Below, piece by piece: positions 32,244 to 45,082 of a stretch of DNA of 64,000 nucleotides. The translations under genes were made by a program, and so were the position numbers. Below the pieces are notes generated by a model that made no database searches, had not been told where the DNA came from, and saw only the letters and a list, made by a program, of their open reading frames with translations. Origin of the DNA: Xiphophorus maculatus. Its lineage: Eukaryota; Chordata; Actinopteri; Cyprinodontiformes; Poeciliidae. The DNA is taken from the NCBI RefSeq assembly GCF_002775205.1, contig NC_036456.1, positions 22,316,968 through 22,380,967 of the forward strand, in the 5' to 3' direction. The number at the start of each line of letters is the position of its first letter. Position 1 is the first letter of the stretch.

Positions 32244-34547
32244 ACAGCTGCTCAGACGGTCGTTGAGTTTTTCCCAAAAACACGACTGAGATGCTGCTGA
32301 CTAGTGACAGGACAGATGGGGAAGAAAAACCCAGTCCAAACCCTGCAGACCAGGATATTAGCATAGTAGCTAACACATAGCAATGCAGACGCTGATAGTT
32401 TCAGCCCCTTCATGGATGCCACCCTGGGCAAACCTCCACTACTGCCTCCAACAGCTGTTTCTCAAGTCCCGATTCCTTAAAATGTCCTGGTTTTGCATAA
32501 GTAAATGCACTAAATGTAGGAAACAGGAGAACTGGAGATCAGGTTCTGTTTGCTAACAGTTAGCAGTCGTACCTTCTCGGCACTCGGGGGTCCCTGTCCA
32601 TGCATAAAAGCAATAAAAACTTGCCCAGAGTTCAACCCACTGATAAATACATTTATATTTTAAAAACAAGATGTTTGTGTGCCCCCTTTCATGTTAGCGC
32701 CCTGTGCAACCGCCCACATTAAAAACCACCAATGCTAGTAGGACTAGCGTCACTTTAGTGTCAAATATTCAGTTTTAATACCATAAACTCTCGTTATGCC
32801 TCCAATAATTCCTGTTTCTGTCCTCAGAACTGCCTGAATTCCTCATGATATCGATTCAAAATGTTGTCAGATACATTTTGATGAGGTTTTCCTTCATGTT
32901 AGCCTGATAGCATCAATCTGCTGCTGCAGATTTTTTTATTCTGAGATCTGGTGACTGGAGGATGTTGGGCTGCCGGTGTATCTAACAAAGAAGCTCTGAG
33001 CTGCGGATTAAAATGATATTTTTAATGGTTTCTGTTGGCTCTCCAGAGGAGTTTCTGCGGTGGGACCGTTGGACCAGAACTCCACGCTCTGCAGACGGTA
33101 AATATATGGAAGTGGGAACGCTTTAAAAGCCTTTTCTCCTCGTCACTGTTTTACTGGCAACCGAACCGGGAATTTAATGAGCTCCTCTGGAATGTCAGCT
33201 CCATTTATCCGCAGCTAAACTTTCAACAGAACCGTCCAGAACCAACGTGTCCCACAGGACCGGGTAAAGCTGCGCAGTAGAGCAGATTTACATTAGAGGC
33301 GATTTATTTCAGCTGCTGTGAATGCGGGAGGCCCCAGGAGACCCAGGGGTCCATGGAGAGCCGGGCTTTTTTCTGATCTACACGTTCAGCCGGAGGCTTT
33401 GAAGTCCAGCCCAGCAGGACTCCACGTTGGATCTCCACAGAACTTCCTGTGTGTGAAAGCGGGGCCTCCTGGCGGCGTGAGGACCGACTCCTCGTCCTGC
33501 TCTGGGTTTATTCTGCGGCGCCGGCTCACTGTAGAATGAGAGAAATTAGTTTTTGTCATCGCTGCGTCCCAGGAAACGGATGTTAAAAGGCTCTTTTGTT
33601 CGGTTTCAGTTTGGATTGGACTGTCTGCAGAGGGAAACGCAGACGGATTCCTCTTCAGGTTCATCCCTCAGCACATTCCTGCCAGCCTTTCTGCAGCCGC
33701 CAGATGCATGATGGGTCGTCGCAGAGAGCGCTGCAGATCTTCACTACTCAGCAGACTGAAGGAGGAAAACATGCAGCCATCGTCACTTTACAGCAAACTG
33801 CAGCTGATGGGGAAGTTTTCTGATTCAGCTGCAGTATGAAGGATTCAGGGCATCTCAGGTTGGTCCAGAACGTCCAGAACCGTCTCTTCGCGGTGACAGA
33901 AATGGACCGGATCATGAAGCAGGAATTTAATCAGGTGGAATTGCTCTTGATTTTGTTGCAGCTGAACATCTTTTGAGGTCACATGTGGTGAAACTCCAGG
34001 GTTGGAGACGGTGAGAAGCTCCGTCATTCAGTAGAGCCTCCGCTTCTCCACACCGACAGGAATCAGTCTGAGCAGAAAGCCTCTCTGAGAGTTTTTCAGA
34101 CATTTCCCTCTGGGAGGAGATCCAGAACTCACTGCAGGGATTTTAGATCCCGTCTGAACTGGGACCAAAGATGGACGAGTGTCTCATCTGTCTGACTTCA
34201 CACTGATGACCTACTTCCTGTTTCCATCACATAAAATCCAAATAAAACTTTCCTGTAAACTGGTGTGGAATAAGTTTTATTTACTGGCTGATTTCTGCAA
34301 AACGACTCATGAATTCTTCATATTTTCTCATCTAATACTGAAGTTTCTTCATTTCAGTGCAGCAGTTGGTAAGTTGTCTGTTTCTGCAGGACAAACTGAA
34401 GCCAAAGGAATCCACTGCCTCCCACTCAGCAGCGGAAAGTGAAAAATGTTTCCTGTCGAGCAAATTTATGCAAAAACAAGTGACATCCTTATGGAGATGC
34501 ATTACTGGGACTAACTGCAGCAGGAACCAACAGGATGCAGTGCAGAA

Positions 34548-34593
34548 GCCCTGAGGGTCTCTGACCTCTGACCTGAGGGTCTCTGACCTCTCC
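34548..34593. repeat. Short tandem duplication containing an inverted DR1
   Basis: The phrase CTGAGGGTCTCTGACCTC occurs twice 22 bp apart. Between them TGACCTCTGACCT (34562-34574) is a perfect DR1 on the minus strand. Confidence 0.75.
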
Positions 34594-35614
34594 GGCCCCC
34601 CTGCTGAGACGTCCTCCGCCTGTTTGAGGAGCAAATCTCCAGAACTGATGTCACATCGCTCGAGGGGCGTCCAGTTCTGTTAATTAAATTATCTCATGAT
34701 GTAAATTAAATTAATGATGCTTAAGAACCAGCATCATTTCAGAAGTTTTTTTTTTTTCAGAAAAAAAGTTATGAAAAATCAGAAGTTTTTTCTGAGTTTC
34801 TTGTACCGAAGTGGAGCGAGGTGAGGACTAAAAGTCAGAGTTATGCAACATTTTCCTGATTATTCCAGTACGGTCGCTCTGTTGTCCTGGATAAAGCAGC
34901 AGCCTGCAGGCTGCGGGGCCCGCGACACGCCGTTTATCAAACACGGCGCTGCGCAACGGATTTATTTTATCTGCTGACAGCAGCTGGAAGCGGCGGCTAC
35001 ACAGCATACCAATGTTTGATGAGGAAACAACGAGAACGGCGGAACGCCATCAGGACTCAGACGGAGCTGGGTTAGCATCCTGCAGAGACCTGACCTTCTA
35101 CTTCCTGTTAGCTCAGCGGAGATGAAGGCCAACCTGACGCTCCGCACTAATCAGGTGAACCAACCCGAGTCCTGCTGCTGACCTCACAGCCGGACGCTTA
35201 AAGGAACAACTTTAGGCTGGAGAGAACAAACCTTTCTCTGAGTCAAAACATGTGAAAATTATTTTAAAAAATGAATCAAACCGATAAAATTTTAATTTAT
35301 TTATTATTTTTTGTAGGAAATGAAGGTTATTCATCATAGATCCGGAACTTAAAAAAGATTTGGCTCATTTGGTTTATTGAAATAAAAACATTTAGTTTTT
35401 AAATTGTTTTGTCCTCAATCGAACAAACAAATGACTCTTAGCTATAGAAACAGGATTTTGTTACGTTCTTTCAAAATGTTTGCTATATGTAGCAACGTTT
35501 TATAAAACAAAACAGGTTTGAGTGGAAAGGCGACAAATCCTAACTAATGGTAATAATTTTACTGATTAGTAAATAAAACGTCTCCATCTGCATCAACCAC
35601 ATGTACTGGACAAA

Positions 35615-35666
35615 CACCAGTTGAAGGGCCACACATGGCCCCCGGGCCACAGGTTGGACAGCCCTG
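35615..35666 (-). mobile_element. hAT-like element terminus (relic)
   Basis: Read on the minus strand it begins CAGGGCTGTCCAACCTGTGG and continues into CCCGGGGGCC, the typical terminal sequence of vertebrate hAT (Charlie-like) elements. The other end and any transposase are not visible nearby. Confidence 0.55.
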
Positions 35667-38600
35667 CCTTAACGAATCCTCGTTATGAAAATGGTTTTAT
35701 TTACATTCAGAAAGGCAACAAACCGAAGAGACTCAGCATTTTATTCCTGAATGAACAGAAGGTTTGGCCTGGAATATTGTGCCTAGTCAAATCATTTAAA
35801 AGCTTTAGAGTAAAAACTAAATGTAGGTTATGGTTTATTTCATAGTTAAATAATGTGTTTGATGAAAAAGATTGTTTTTCAGAACCTCTAAAATTTAATT
35901 CAAAGCCTTTTTCAGTTTTCCAGACTGAATGAAATGATTTATTGATGTTAATCTTTCATTTTATCCCAGCAGCTCCATAAATCATCTCAGGCTAACATGC
36001 TAATACTCGCTCACTGCTCATGGCTTCATTTCCTGTCGGTGGCGGCGCAGCGTCAGCCAGTCACCGCCATGTTGCCGCTGCGCCCTCCAGACCCATCAGA
36101 CTGAGGCCGGAGTGTCTGGAGGTCAGGCGGCTCTTTCAGGGATTCCTCTCGCCTCTCAAGTTGACAAAGTTTCTGCTCCGTTAAGCAGGTGTCAAACTGT
36201 CCACAGTCACACCTGTCCCCAGGAGTCACCTGGACGGCTGCTGGGTGTCCTCAGTGTCCGTCCCTCTGCAACAATCCGCAACAGTTTCCACCTTTTACCA
36301 GCAAATCTCTGGAAAATTACTGATCTGTGTGTCAGAGCGGCGCAGGTGTGTCTGAGTGTGAGACTCAGCAGGACATAAATACATTCAGTTTGTAACAAAA
36401 TGCTTTATTACAATAACAATTTATTCAAAACATGCCTTCATTAAATCCTTTAAAAGGGCATCACTATGTAAAATTGACTTAAAAAAAAAAATTCTCATCA
36501 AAAACATCCCTGTAGTGTTGCTTTGATTCTTTCATGCATGTTTCAGAAATCCTTTCATCGCCATAGCAACAAATCAGCTATGCAAAACGCCTGGGTGAGC
36601 CTAGCCCCGCCTACCAGACGCAGCTCCTTCCTCACTCCTTCAGACTAGCCAGCAGGAATTAGCAAACAGCTGCTGTAGTTTTTAAAGAGACAGAGGCCCA
36701 ATAAATTACAAAGTCAAATTTATTTAAATCATGTTTTTATAACAACTGAAAGTAACAGTTACGTATTTGTGCTATAAAATGCCACCATGTGACACACACT
36801 GGGCCACGCCTCTCCGTCTACCTTGGCTCCGCCCACTTCGGTGGAAGGGTTGAATATTTTCCAGGGAGCTGGCGATGTTTTCACAGGGGCTTTTTAAATC
36901 AGCTGTTCAGGGCGCCAATGTTTCAGAGGTGATGTGAGCTCAAAGTGCGTCGCTGCAGTTAGCTTACCAAGTGATTGTGAAGATAATATTGAAAACCGAG
37001 TCACTAAAAATAAAGCCTGAAGATACCAGTGGAAAGTTTGTCAGGGAAAGTTGCAGAGCTTTTGTTTTTCAACATTATTACCGTATATAGCATAATACAA
37101 GCATGCAGATCTGAGGCTGTGCTAAGAGCGAAGTGACTGACGAGGCGGTGAGCAGCGCTGCGCCCCACGCTGACTAACTGCATCTTAACACCGAAAATAA
37201 AATGATTTATGTTGGGCTACTGGCTGAAAGAGCACTTGTAGTAAAGAAAGTTTTAGATTTTTGTGTGTTTTCTATCATTGATACTTTCAGAATCTGTAAT
37301 TGACTCAAAGCCCCAAATGTACATATTCATGACCAGTCACATTTTCAAAACAGCGCCACCCTTCACATTAGGAGAAACAAAGACAACGAGTTAAGAGACT
37401 AAAATTTTCATTTCAAGTTATGTTAAGATGTTGTGTTGAGGGGCATCAAATGAAGTCGTCTTCGGTCTGAAACAGTTTGAGAGACGCTGACCTGAAAGAT
37501 CAGCCTCCCTTTCAGAAACGTGCGGCCCGGATGGATGGACGTTATCGGCAGGATTTTTAGTCGTTCTGTTTCTGTTTGGCTGATTTCAGGGGAATGAAAC
37601 TCGTCTTTCACCTCATTACGCTCTGAAGCTGTGATGACGCTGCCATGATCCATCACGTCACACAGAAGTGCTGAGCTGGAAATAATTTCATGAGATTCAT
37701 CTGAGGTGGCTGAGATTGATGCGGTGATAAACGGATGAGGAGCCGTCATGAAGACCCGTTTGGACGGTTAGCAGTAGACGTTCGCGGTTCTGATTCCTCC
37801 TGGTCATTAAAATATTCCCAACCGGAGCTCCTCAGGGTGACTTTGAACGGGTCCAGCATTAACAAACACACAGAGACAAACAGGCTGATTTTCTCCAGTG
37901 GGACTCTGTCAGACTCACCTGACAAGTCAGGAAATTGTTTCTCCTCTCCCTCCTATTTGTCGGCCTAAATATCTCCCACCTTGTATGGGAGCAAGGTTAG
38001 CAGAACCCGGAGGAGCCGTTAGCTGAAACTGAACCTCAGTCCCTCAGGAGTCCTTAGGTTCTGATATCTGGACGTCAAACATGATTTTAAGCTCCACGGC
38101 TGATGAATCTCTGAAGCTGACCGGTTTTCTCCTGTGTGATGTAAATTTCCATCATGTAGACTTTGATGCAGTTACAGGAGCTCAGAAACGCCGGCGGCAG
38201 CCGCAGGATTGGTATTCAGGCTGGCCGCTGCTGTGAGCTGTAATTCAGAGGCAGAGCTACAAGGTCAGCAGAAACAAACCATAAAAAGTCTGAAATGTTT
38301 CAGACCCTGAAATGAGTCCCAGTTTCACAGAAACCTGCTTCTGTTAAACTCTTTCATTTCACAAAGTTGTGATTTGGCAGCTGACCTTAAAAAGTCACAG
38401 CTTTGTTGGAAATGACTTTGATTTTTGAAAATGAACAACAAAACTGTCGTCTTTCAACAAAACCTCAAAGCTTTGTCTTATTTTCTGACTGATTTGTCAT
38501 TAAAAACAAAACAATGAAATGTCCTCCAGTTCCTGTCGTCTCAGAGTTTTTTGTTTTCTTTCATTTTATTGACATGCTAAACTTTTATTTACTGTTTTAT

Positions 38601-41600
38601 TTATATAAAGTCCCTTCTGGCCCGGTAGCTCGATGAACTAGCTTAGCTAACAAAGGTGGGGTTCTTTTGGCCCCATATTTGTTTGCCCCACTAGCTTAGT
38701 GTTGGTGGGTCAGTTCGCCCTGTGCATTGTCTTAAAGGCATGTCGCCACGTTAAACTGATTGGTTTCTATGTTATGTGTTTTATTTAGAGTGATAACTAA
38801 AAAAATAACTGCTGAGAAAAAGTATTTTGGAAAGCGTGTTCATTTGTTTAAGGTTGATTGTTTAAGGTTAAGGTTTGCTGATAAGCTTAAGTGCTTAAAC
38901 ATTACAATTCAGGAAATCGTTGAGCGCGTCTGAATCTACTGTTATTTACATTATGTCCACATAGTAATCTATATAACTTCTTATATATTTAATGTTTGAT
39001 ATTAAAGCCCTCTTGGTGAGAATGCGATACAAAACACTACAGATTTAGATGTGAGCAGATTTAATTGAAGACATTTTAACAAACTCATGTTTAAAGTTTA
39101 GGAATCAGAGCTCAGGGAAATGTTAGTATAAAAAAGGCTTTAGCAAATTAATGAGACGCAAACTTGATGACAAATGCTAACCGTTGTGTTTGTTGCTGCT
39201 ATGCTTTTAATGTATTTTTGTAGACTTGTCACTTTGTTACCATGGTAACAATCATGGGACATGTAACATAAAGTATGAAAAAACTTTGCTACAGACGCCT
39301 GTTTGCTACCATCAGTGGTGGTGAATTAGAAACAGAAGATTTATCTCTCTGTCATTTTTACATTTCTTTGTAATTTTCTGTTTTAGCTTCTGCTTATAAA
39401 AACCAATCAGATCATCTTTGACTGAATCCTCATCCACTCAGATATCAGCTGCTAACTCATGTTTCTCTTTTGTTCATTCATCTGGTGAAGCTCAAACTGA
39501 CACTTCGTCTCGTCACCTTGGCATGTTTCTCACATGCTTCACCTGAACTGCGTGATCAAGATCAAGAATGTTTAATAAATTCAGACTCACAGATCTTTAA
39601 CTTTGTGGAAATTAATGAGATCAAGTAACAGCCCAGAACTGGATTTCCTTTAAACACTGAAATCTGAACTGCAGATTGTTTGAGTTGTTTCTGCATCCAG
39701 AAACAGAACCGATGAACAAGAACCAACCGTCATCTGGAATTACTCCGACTCTTTGCCTCCCCTCAGATAGTTTTTATTCCTGAGGTTTTTCTCTACCTCC
39801 TGCATTGTTTTGTGTTTTCCTCTGGCTTTCATCATCATCTTTCATCAGTTTCTTTTGACAGAAATGCTCTTGATTCTGATTTGTCAGGGGATGGATGTTG
39901 AATTTCAAGCAAAGTCTTTATAAATCTTTTCAAATCAATAAAGTTCTCCAGTGCTTTTATCATCATTACTTTCCCCTGTGGGAGTTTTCACTCCCTCGCT
40001 GAGTCAAGGTGTCCTTGACGGAGTCGGATAAACAGGATTGGGCAGCTGCAGTCGGCTCCCCGGAGCCAAAGTGTCCGTCTGAATCCAGTCACCGTTTCCT
40101 CGATAAACAAATCCAAACACAGAGGGAGAGTAACCGTCCTCAGGTGACAACCTTTAACTCTGCTCACCTTCACACAGTCTTTTACTGCAGCAGATATTGG
40201 ATCCACCCGAGCGCCGACGGTTCCCAGAACACTGGGCCAGACATCGCTGAAGACGATCTTTCCATTACCGCCGCTGTCTGTTTGCTCGTCACACAATCAC
40301 ACAGCGGCGACACAAAGTACCGGAACAGCTCCTGATTCAGTCCTGGGGTGGAAATAAGCTCATTTCCTCCGACACAAACAGCCCAACTCAGGTCTGGACA
40401 AGCAGATGCAAATCCACACAAACAGCTGGAGGAGAGCTGCAGAGGAGGCCGGGTGGACCCACAACAGCAGACAGTCCGGCGCTGAACTTTACCGGACACT
40501 CACCACAACAACATAATGACCGGACCTCCCGCAGGAGCAGCACAGGCGGGCTAAAAAGGCCCCCAGGGGCCCCGTCAAAATGAAGAGGCCTCTCCGCTTC
40601 AGGGATAATTAGGCCGCTGGTCTCACACCGGGCTGGAGGTGTGAGGTCGTCCGGTCACCTGGAACCAGAACTGAAAGGTTTCCTGTTCATTAACGGTGAA
40701 AAGGGAAACATTTCCTGGGTTTTATGGAGATCTGGGTGGATTCAGAGACGACACCAAGCTGTTCACCTACTGGAAGAAATGATTCCTGTCCGAGTTTGAT
40801 GAGGTTTATACGGCCAAAGTTTAGGCTTCAGGACTTTTGGGAGATTTTAAACCAGAATATTCAGACAAATTCAGAGTTTTGTCTCCACATGAAGTGTGGA
40901 TGTTTGTGTTGACTGTGTGCTGCTCTCTGCTGCAGGACTTTAAAATTCTCCCATTAAAGCTGGAAACACATGGCCTGTTTACCTTCTACATAACCGACTG
41001 CAGACATGGAAATGTCCGTCAAAAACCTGGACCATGTCAAATTTCATTCTAAATGACCAAATGAAGTTTTTCCATTGTGATTTATTTCAGTCCTGCTCCC
41101 TCTCTCTCTGCCAGCGTTGGGTTTCTCTTGCTCTCTGAGGATCAGGAAATGCTTGAAAACAATATTTTTTTCTGAGCCCCCAGGTGAATACCAAATTGAT
41201 TTGTATTCCCTTTGCTTTGCCAATGTGTTAAAGTGACGTATTTCTCTCTACTGTCACCACATGCTTGCTCTGGAGGAAAGATTGCTGTAGAGTCAGTGAC
41301 TCGATGGAAGTGGCTTCCTTAGACTTCCTTCTCCTTTGTGCCTCTTCAAGGAGAAATCAAACAGAGGAGATTAAGACGGGATCAGATCACAGCAGCTTCA
41401 TTAAACCCAATCAGCTGCTGCTGTTTCCTCAGACTTTATCTCTCTCAGCCTCCTGAATCTCCCGCTGCCTGTGATTCATTTTTAAACAGATTTTTGTTTC
41501 AGCTTCGTCGCCTCGTTGATGCAAAGCGCTCGGCTTCAGATCCACGGAATGACGGGCGACGGGAGTTTCCACGTTTGAAGATTGATCCTCAAGAGTTTCC

Positions 41601-42096
41601 AAACTTTTTCATTCAGATTTTTGTGTCCTTTTAGCAAGTTTATATCAGAAAGCATTGAACTAAAGCTGCTCCATGGTGTCATCAATACTGTAAATAATAG
41701 ATTAGGTGAAAAGGATAGAGTGAGTGAGAAGGTACACATCTTATTTTGTAGGTTTTTAGTCGTTTAGATGACAGACTAACATGTTTCTGCTTTGAAAACA
41801 CTTCCATCAAACAAACGCTGAACTTCCAGACCCTTTGATATTCATATTAATTTATTATCATATAAAACAGGATGCCATCGCCTCCCTGACTTTACAACAG
41901 GCTGATTGTGTTTGTTTCACCCGCTGGAGTTTTCTACTCTCTTTTCTTCCCAGCTTTGCACTTTTAATCAAATATTAAAAATCCTTCCGAGACAAAAACA
42001 GGTTTTTCTTTTGACAAGATTCCTTCTTGAAGCTCAATCTTTAGGAATCTGAACCAACTTCAAGTGGCTGTGAAAACTTTCTCAGGGTTCAGGTTC
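35667..42096. other. Intergenic DNA, no gene recognised
   Basis: No credible coding region on either strand. Stretches near 36570-36850 and 37100-37470 look like old dispersed repeats, but I cannot assign them. An open frame pair at 39988-40335 overlaps on both strands and lacks family features. Confidence 0.55.
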
Positions 42097-42535
42097 CTAC
42101 GTTATACTGCTAAAAGTGTTTGGCAATGAAATGATCAGAATCAGGTGTTTGAATAACTGTCACTGCTGCAGCTGTATAAAATGAATCACTGAGGCCTGCA
42201 GCTTGATTGTAAAAACATGGACGGAGACTCTGGTGTGGACTGGCCTGCACAGAGTCCTGACCTCAACCCAACAGAATATCTTTGGGATGAATTGGAGCAG
42301 AGACTGAGAACCAGACCTTGTCGTCCAACATCAGTGTGTGACCTCACTAATGCGGTTCTGGAGGAATGGTCAAAAATCCCCATAAACAGTCCTAAACCTT
42401 GTGGACAGAAGAAATGTAGCTGATCCAGCTGCAAAGGACACGACACACTGAACCCTCTGGATGAGGAATGGGATGAATGGGAAGTTCATCTGTGAGTCGA
42501 GGCAGGTGAGCGAATACTTTTGGTAATATAATGTA
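42097..42535 (+). mobile_element. Internally deleted Tc1/mariner-like element
   Basis: Both ends look like a fish Tc1-like element: TACTGCTAAAAGTGTTTGGC at the left and AATACTTTTGGTAATATAAT at the right are inverted repeats of each other. In between, 42229-42420 encodes the C-terminal transposase segment WPAQSPDLNPTEYLWDELEQ with the DD34E-type Glu region. The N-terminal DNA-binding part and most of the catalytic core are gone, and the frame ends in a stop after KKCS. A non-autonomous, dead copy. Confidence 0.85.
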
Positions 42536-43175
42536 TGTTTAATAAACTAGAGTCTCAACGCCGGGCGTAATAATTGTGTCTTAATATAATATAACAGATC
42601 TCCAACCAGGAAAGCGATTAAATTCTTTCCTGACCCGTTTTCTTCCCAAGGACTAAAAGAACATTAAAAGATTAAAATCAGGATGTAATTAAAGTTTCCT
42701 CTGGACGCCTTTCAGGTGTAATTTAGAGGCGAGTAAAGAATTTAAATCTGCGTTTAAAACACTCAACCAGTCGGATTTATTAACTTCTGTCCTGGACGAC
42801 TCGGACCTTCTTTAGCTTGATTGAGTGGACGGGTTGATTGTTTCTGGTGACAGATGACACCTGCCGGTTCTGGTCCGATCCATTTCAGATACGACGCAGC
42901 AGAATCTGATCCGCCAGCCGTGATAAAACGCTCCAGCACCTTCCGTGGCATTTCTCAGGTGTCAGCCTCTCCGTTTTGGGTTTTCTGTCACAAAACTCAG
43001 CAGAGAGGAAAAGAATCCCTCGCCGTTACCGAGACGACCACAGCGGCGATGTCCTCAGCAAGTCTGTCCGTAAAACGTCCGTAAAACGTCTTCATTTAAG
43101 GTTTATGACCTTGTTGGTTCTTTGAACTCATTTTCACAACAATGTTTGGTTGAGTTTCCACACAACAACAAAGTT
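42536..43175. other. Intergenic DNA, nothing recognised
   Basis: No protein-like frame or clear repeat. Confidence 0.5.
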
Positions 43176-43300
43176 GCCCACTGAGTGGGTAGAAACCCAG
43201 TGAGTGGGTAGAAACCCACTCAGTGGGTAGAAACCCAGTGAGTGGGTAGAAACCCAGTGAGTGGGTAGAAACCCAGTGAGTGGGTAGAAACCCACTCAAC
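43176..43300. repeat. 19-bp minisatellite
   Basis: Six to seven units of GAGTGGGTAGAAACCCAGT with small variants. GTGGGT and ACCCAC inside units are inverted repeats, so each unit can form a short hairpin. Not CRISPR-like: there are no unique spacers. Confidence 0.93.
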
Positions 43301-44505
43301 AATGACAGGATGTGGAGGTGAAATCTGAACCACCTCCTTCACTCTGCAGCCATAATCTGATTCTATTACAGAGAAAATGCTGCAGGTGAATCTCAACGAC
43401 TCCTATGTGGCTCATCGTTGGGTAAAATTGATGTTACCATGGTAACCCTGAACTTTATATTCACTTCATATTATAACCCTTTTGCTGTTTAATTACCTTG
43501 TAATTAGGTAGTTTTATCAAATTATTACATTTAAACTTAAAAACATTTAGTCTCAATCTTAACTTGTTAATCACATTGTAATAATTTAATCTATTCTAAG
43601 CATTTTCTTATAACCTTTTACTATCAGGCTGTTGTAATGCTGTAAGTTTTACACTATTACATAATAATAGTGAATAAGTATTGGAAGCTATTTAATATGA
43701 GCCCCAGTTTGTAAATAGTTTTTTGTTGTAAATAGTTTTTTGTTGTATTTGTTCCAGTTTTCGTTTTACCTCAGACACACTCTTTGTTTCCATTTAAAGT
43801 AACTGGATCGTTTTTATTTTATTTTTTTTAACCAGCTCACAGTAAATCAGCCTCAGTTCCTCCTACAACCTGCCCGGAAACGATCCTTCATCTTTCTGCC
43901 AAAATCTCCTGCAGCTGATATTTTATTATTTTCTGTCTCTGATCCATGAATTTGTTTCATAACTTTATTTATGTGCTGGAAATAAAGCTTCAGGAAGATC
44001 CTAAAGAAATCAAACTTCTGCATGAAATATTTTTGCAGATTGTCTGATCAACCTAAACATCCAGTTGCTTTTTGTGAAACTGTTGGAACAGATCCTGGAT
44101 TTATGGCCATAACTTTGATTTTCTGTCAGAACCCGTCCGACCCGTCCGCCCCTCTGACTCTCAGCCTGCTGCTCTCTGAGATGACGGTGAAATAACTTCA
44201 CATTATTCGGCTCCCTGCCCTGTGCAGACTCATCAGTCTGCAGCGGCTGAACCGCGGCGCCGTCAGGAAAACGAGCTGCGTGATTTCCGTCCCCACGCCT
44301 CGCAGGACGCGGCGCGGCGCGGCGCGGCCAATCAGGGAAACGAGCAGGTCTACATGGTAATTCTGAGATGTTTGTTTTAGAGACGTGCCGCTGTTTCAGT
44401 TCCCTGACTGCAAATAAAACGGCGCTGCTGTGTTTTCTACAGAGAACCAGAAACATTTACCTGGAGAGGCAGAGCTGCTCATCACGTCACGCCTCTCGGC
44501 TGCGT
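43301..44505. other. Intergenic DNA with a CpG-rich patch
   Basis: AT-rich until 44100, then a GC- and CpG-rich patch (about 44240-44340; GGCGCGGCGCGGCGCGG next to an inverted CCAAT box). No gene could be tied to it. Confidence 0.5.
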
Positions 44506-44957
44506 TTCCATTACAAATGAGATTCTGCTAACATAAAAAAACCAAACAGTATTTCCATTAAATAAGAAACAATTCTACCTCTGCCATCATCCTCCAACTA
44601 CTTCCTGCCTTCTTCTTCTTCTTCCTGGTTTCTGCCAGTAGTAACATCCGGTTGTTGACCATGTGACTCATGATGCAAAAAATTTAACGATTTCGATATG
44701 ACCAAAAACAAAACACACCTCATCCTGTTGGCAAAAGTGGTTTGGACATTTAAATCTTCATCTTCTCTAAAATTGACCAAATTGGTTCTGAGTCACTTAA
44801 AATGTCTTGATTTTATAAAAGTGTTAGTGAGACGTTTACCAGGCGGAGAGGAAAGTTTTTTCATATTTATCTCAAAATGTCACCTCACTGCTAAATGTGT
44901 TTTTCACATCATAACTGGGAATCTGTTCAAATTAAATGGCTGATTTCCATTATATGA
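44506..44957. mobile_element. Possible MITE-like dispersed repeat
   Basis: Starts near GCTGCGTTTCCATTACAAAT and ends near TGATTTCCATTATATGAC. Fish genomes carry abundant short repeats with GTTTCCATTACAAAT-type ends; I assign this from memory only. Confidence 0.35.
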
Positions 44958-45082
44958 CACTTTCTACATGTAACATAACCATTGGTCATGACATTTACCC
45001 TGCATATATGTGAAGTATATTATTGTGCACAGTATAATAATAATGACCTGAATTCTATTATTTTGGCTCCAACTGGAAAACC

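Larger units (their letters stand above)
27853..35614. other. Intergenic DNA downstream of rbm46
   Basis: The first part may be rbm46 3' UTR; AATAAA hexamers occur but I cannot choose one. The rest is AT-rich (notably 28440-29340) with no protein-like frame. Named features inside are a GATGAG repeat, a near-perfect hairpin and a short duplication with a DR1. Confidence 0.6.

Noticed and set aside
43176..43300. CRISPR-like direct repeats
   Set aside because: Units are contiguous with no unique spacers and the genome is vertebrate; it is a minisatellite.
44010..44456. 148-codon minus-strand open frame over a CpG-rich patch
   Set aside because: No recognisable domain; probably open because of high GC.
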